Shown: positions 5,818 to 6,592 of the stretch, piece after piece
Layout of the letters: every line of letters starts with the position of its first letter
Numbering within the stretch: the stretch's first letter is position 1
From: Acidobacteriota bacterium
GTDB taxonomy: Bacteria > Acidobacteriota > Terriglobia > Terriglobales > Acidobacteriaceae
Direction of reading: 5' to 3'
Assembly: GCA_021841795.1 (NCBI GenBank)
Contig: JAKCDN010000179.1
Span: 1-6,592, forward strand
DNA: 6,592 nt
Program-made: the position numbers and the translations under genes
The notes under the pieces: generated by a model
The model's input: only the letters and a program-made list of their open reading frames with translations
What the model was told of the DNA's origin: nothing
The model's database searches: none

Positions 5818-6592
5818 ATGATGACAAAAATGACTGAATTTCCGTCTCTTGGGCGCAAATTTGCCCCGTTTTTTTTACTCCTCGTTCCGGCCCTGGCCTT
5901 TTCTGCCCAGAGTCCCGCCGGCGCTTCGGCCAAAACCCCTCAGTCTCCTCCGCCCGCATCCGCCGGCCGGCAGGATCTCTCCACTCCCCCGGCTCCCAAT
6001 CGCGCCCAGGCCTACTATCACGTAGGACTCGCCGCCATCTATGAGGATGACGCCATCTCCGACGGCCGCACCGATGAGGTCAACAAGGCCATCGAGGAGT
6101 ACAAACTCGCCCTCGACGCCGATCCTGCCTCCCCCCAGTTGGCCAATGACCTCGCCGACCTTTACTTCCGCGTCGGACGCGTCCGCGATGCTGAAGCCAC
6201 CGCCCGCGCGCTGCTCAAGTCCTCCCCGAACGACATCGACGCTCACAAACTCCTCGGGCGCATCTATCTCCGGCAGCTCGGCGAGGGCGGCAGCAGCGCC
6301 GCCGGCGTCGCCGCATCCGGAAACGCCCTCGACCAGGCCATCGCCGAGTTCCAGACGATCGTCTCCCTGCAGCCCAGGAGCGTTGAGGATCACATGATCC
6401 TCGGCCAGCTCTACACCGTCAAGCATCAGCCCGACAAGGCCGAAGCCGAATTTAAAACCGCCCAGGCCATCGAGCCCGAATCCGAAGACGTCGTCCTCAA
6501 CCTCGCCCGCCTCTACGCCGAAAGCGGCGACCTCCAGCATGCCGTCAAGGCCATCCAGTCCGTCCCCGCCGAAGCGCGCACCCCCAAGGAAG
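5818..6592 (+). CDS. Exported tetratricopeptide-repeat protein, N-terminal part
   Basis: The first 258 codons of a gene that runs off the right edge. The N-terminus has a signal peptide: basic start with LGRK, hydrophobic [16 protein letters not shown] (15-30), likely cleaved before Q31. A Pro/Ser/Ala-rich stretch (32-60) follows, then helical TPR repeats at about 62-103, 106-138, 140-187, 188-221 and 222-255, each with the W/L-G-Y-A-F-A-P spacing in degenerate form ([40 protein letters not shown]). The first and third repeats carry inserts ([26 protein letters not shown]). TPR arrays are protein-binding scaffolds; here it should act in the periplasm or at the outer membrane, partner unknown. 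ATG codons at 5818, 5821 and 5830 are all possible; none has a strong ribosome site (GGCGAGA, about 7 bases before 5818, is weak). A T8 run (5869-5876) codes F18-F19-L20 in the signal peptide. Codons end in C. Confidence 0.88.
   Translation, partial: MMTKMTEFPSLGRKFAPFFLLLVPALAFSAQSPAGASAKTPQSPPPASAGRQDLSTPPAPNRAQAYYHVGLAAIYEDDAISDGRTDEVNKAIEEYKLALDADPASPQLANDLADLYFRVGRVRDAEATARALLKSSPNDIDAHKLLGRIYLRQLGEGGSSAAGVAASGNALDQAIAEFQTIVSLQPRSVEDHMILGQLYTVKHQPDKAEAEFKTAQAIEPESEDVVLNLARLYAESGDLQHAVKAIQSVPAEARTPKE

Overview
The window is GC-rich DNA, by eye about two thirds G+C, and every gene reads as chromosomal. It most resembles an Acidobacteriota genome of class Terriglobia. The main reason is the partial gene at the left edge: an N-terminal carboxypeptidase-regulatory-like domain, a long Gly-rich stretch, then an 'NPAQPHGAI'-type segment, the hallmark of the very large TonB-receptor-like (Oar-like) outer-membrane families of that phylum. 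The short XRE regulator, the Tat-signal aldo/keto reductase and the exported TPR protein fit the same lineage. This assignment is by recognition, not by search.

Layout, left to right. (1) 1-1134, minus: N-terminal 378 residues of the receptor-like protein, running off the left edge. (2) 1135-1384: divergent control region with three AAACCTG half-sites two helical turns apart and an AT-rich dyad. (3) 1385-1732, plus: a 115-residue XRE-type regulator with an A9 tract inside its helix-turn-helix. (4) 1733-1916: convergent spacer. (5) 1917-2879, minus: a Tat-exported aldo/keto reductase with an intact D-Y-K-H tetrad. (6) 2960-3805, minus: a seven-helix rhomboid protease with catalytic Ser and His, 80 bases upstream of the reductase on the same strand and possibly co-transcribed. 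(7) 3806-3998: divergent spacer with TTTAAA-cored palindromes next to both start codons. (8) 3999-5612, plus: complete purH, the last two steps of IMP synthesis. (9) 5613-5817: spacer with a GC hairpin and a good -10 hexamer. (10) 5818-6592, plus: an exported TPR protein running off the right edge.

The genes do not form one pathway. Apart from purH and the regulator, the products act at the envelope: an outer-membrane receptor-like protein, a periplasmic oxidoreductase, a membrane protease and a secreted TPR scaffold. I see no phage, IS, CRISPR, RNA gene or defence locus. The points most worth a second look are the rhomboid/Tat-enzyme pairing, the spaced half-sites before the XRE gene, the 8-9 base A/T homopolymers inside three genes, and a strand-dependent codon pattern (C-ending codons on plus, G-ending on minus) that suggests replication-linked skew. 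I found no clear undescribed multi-gene system.
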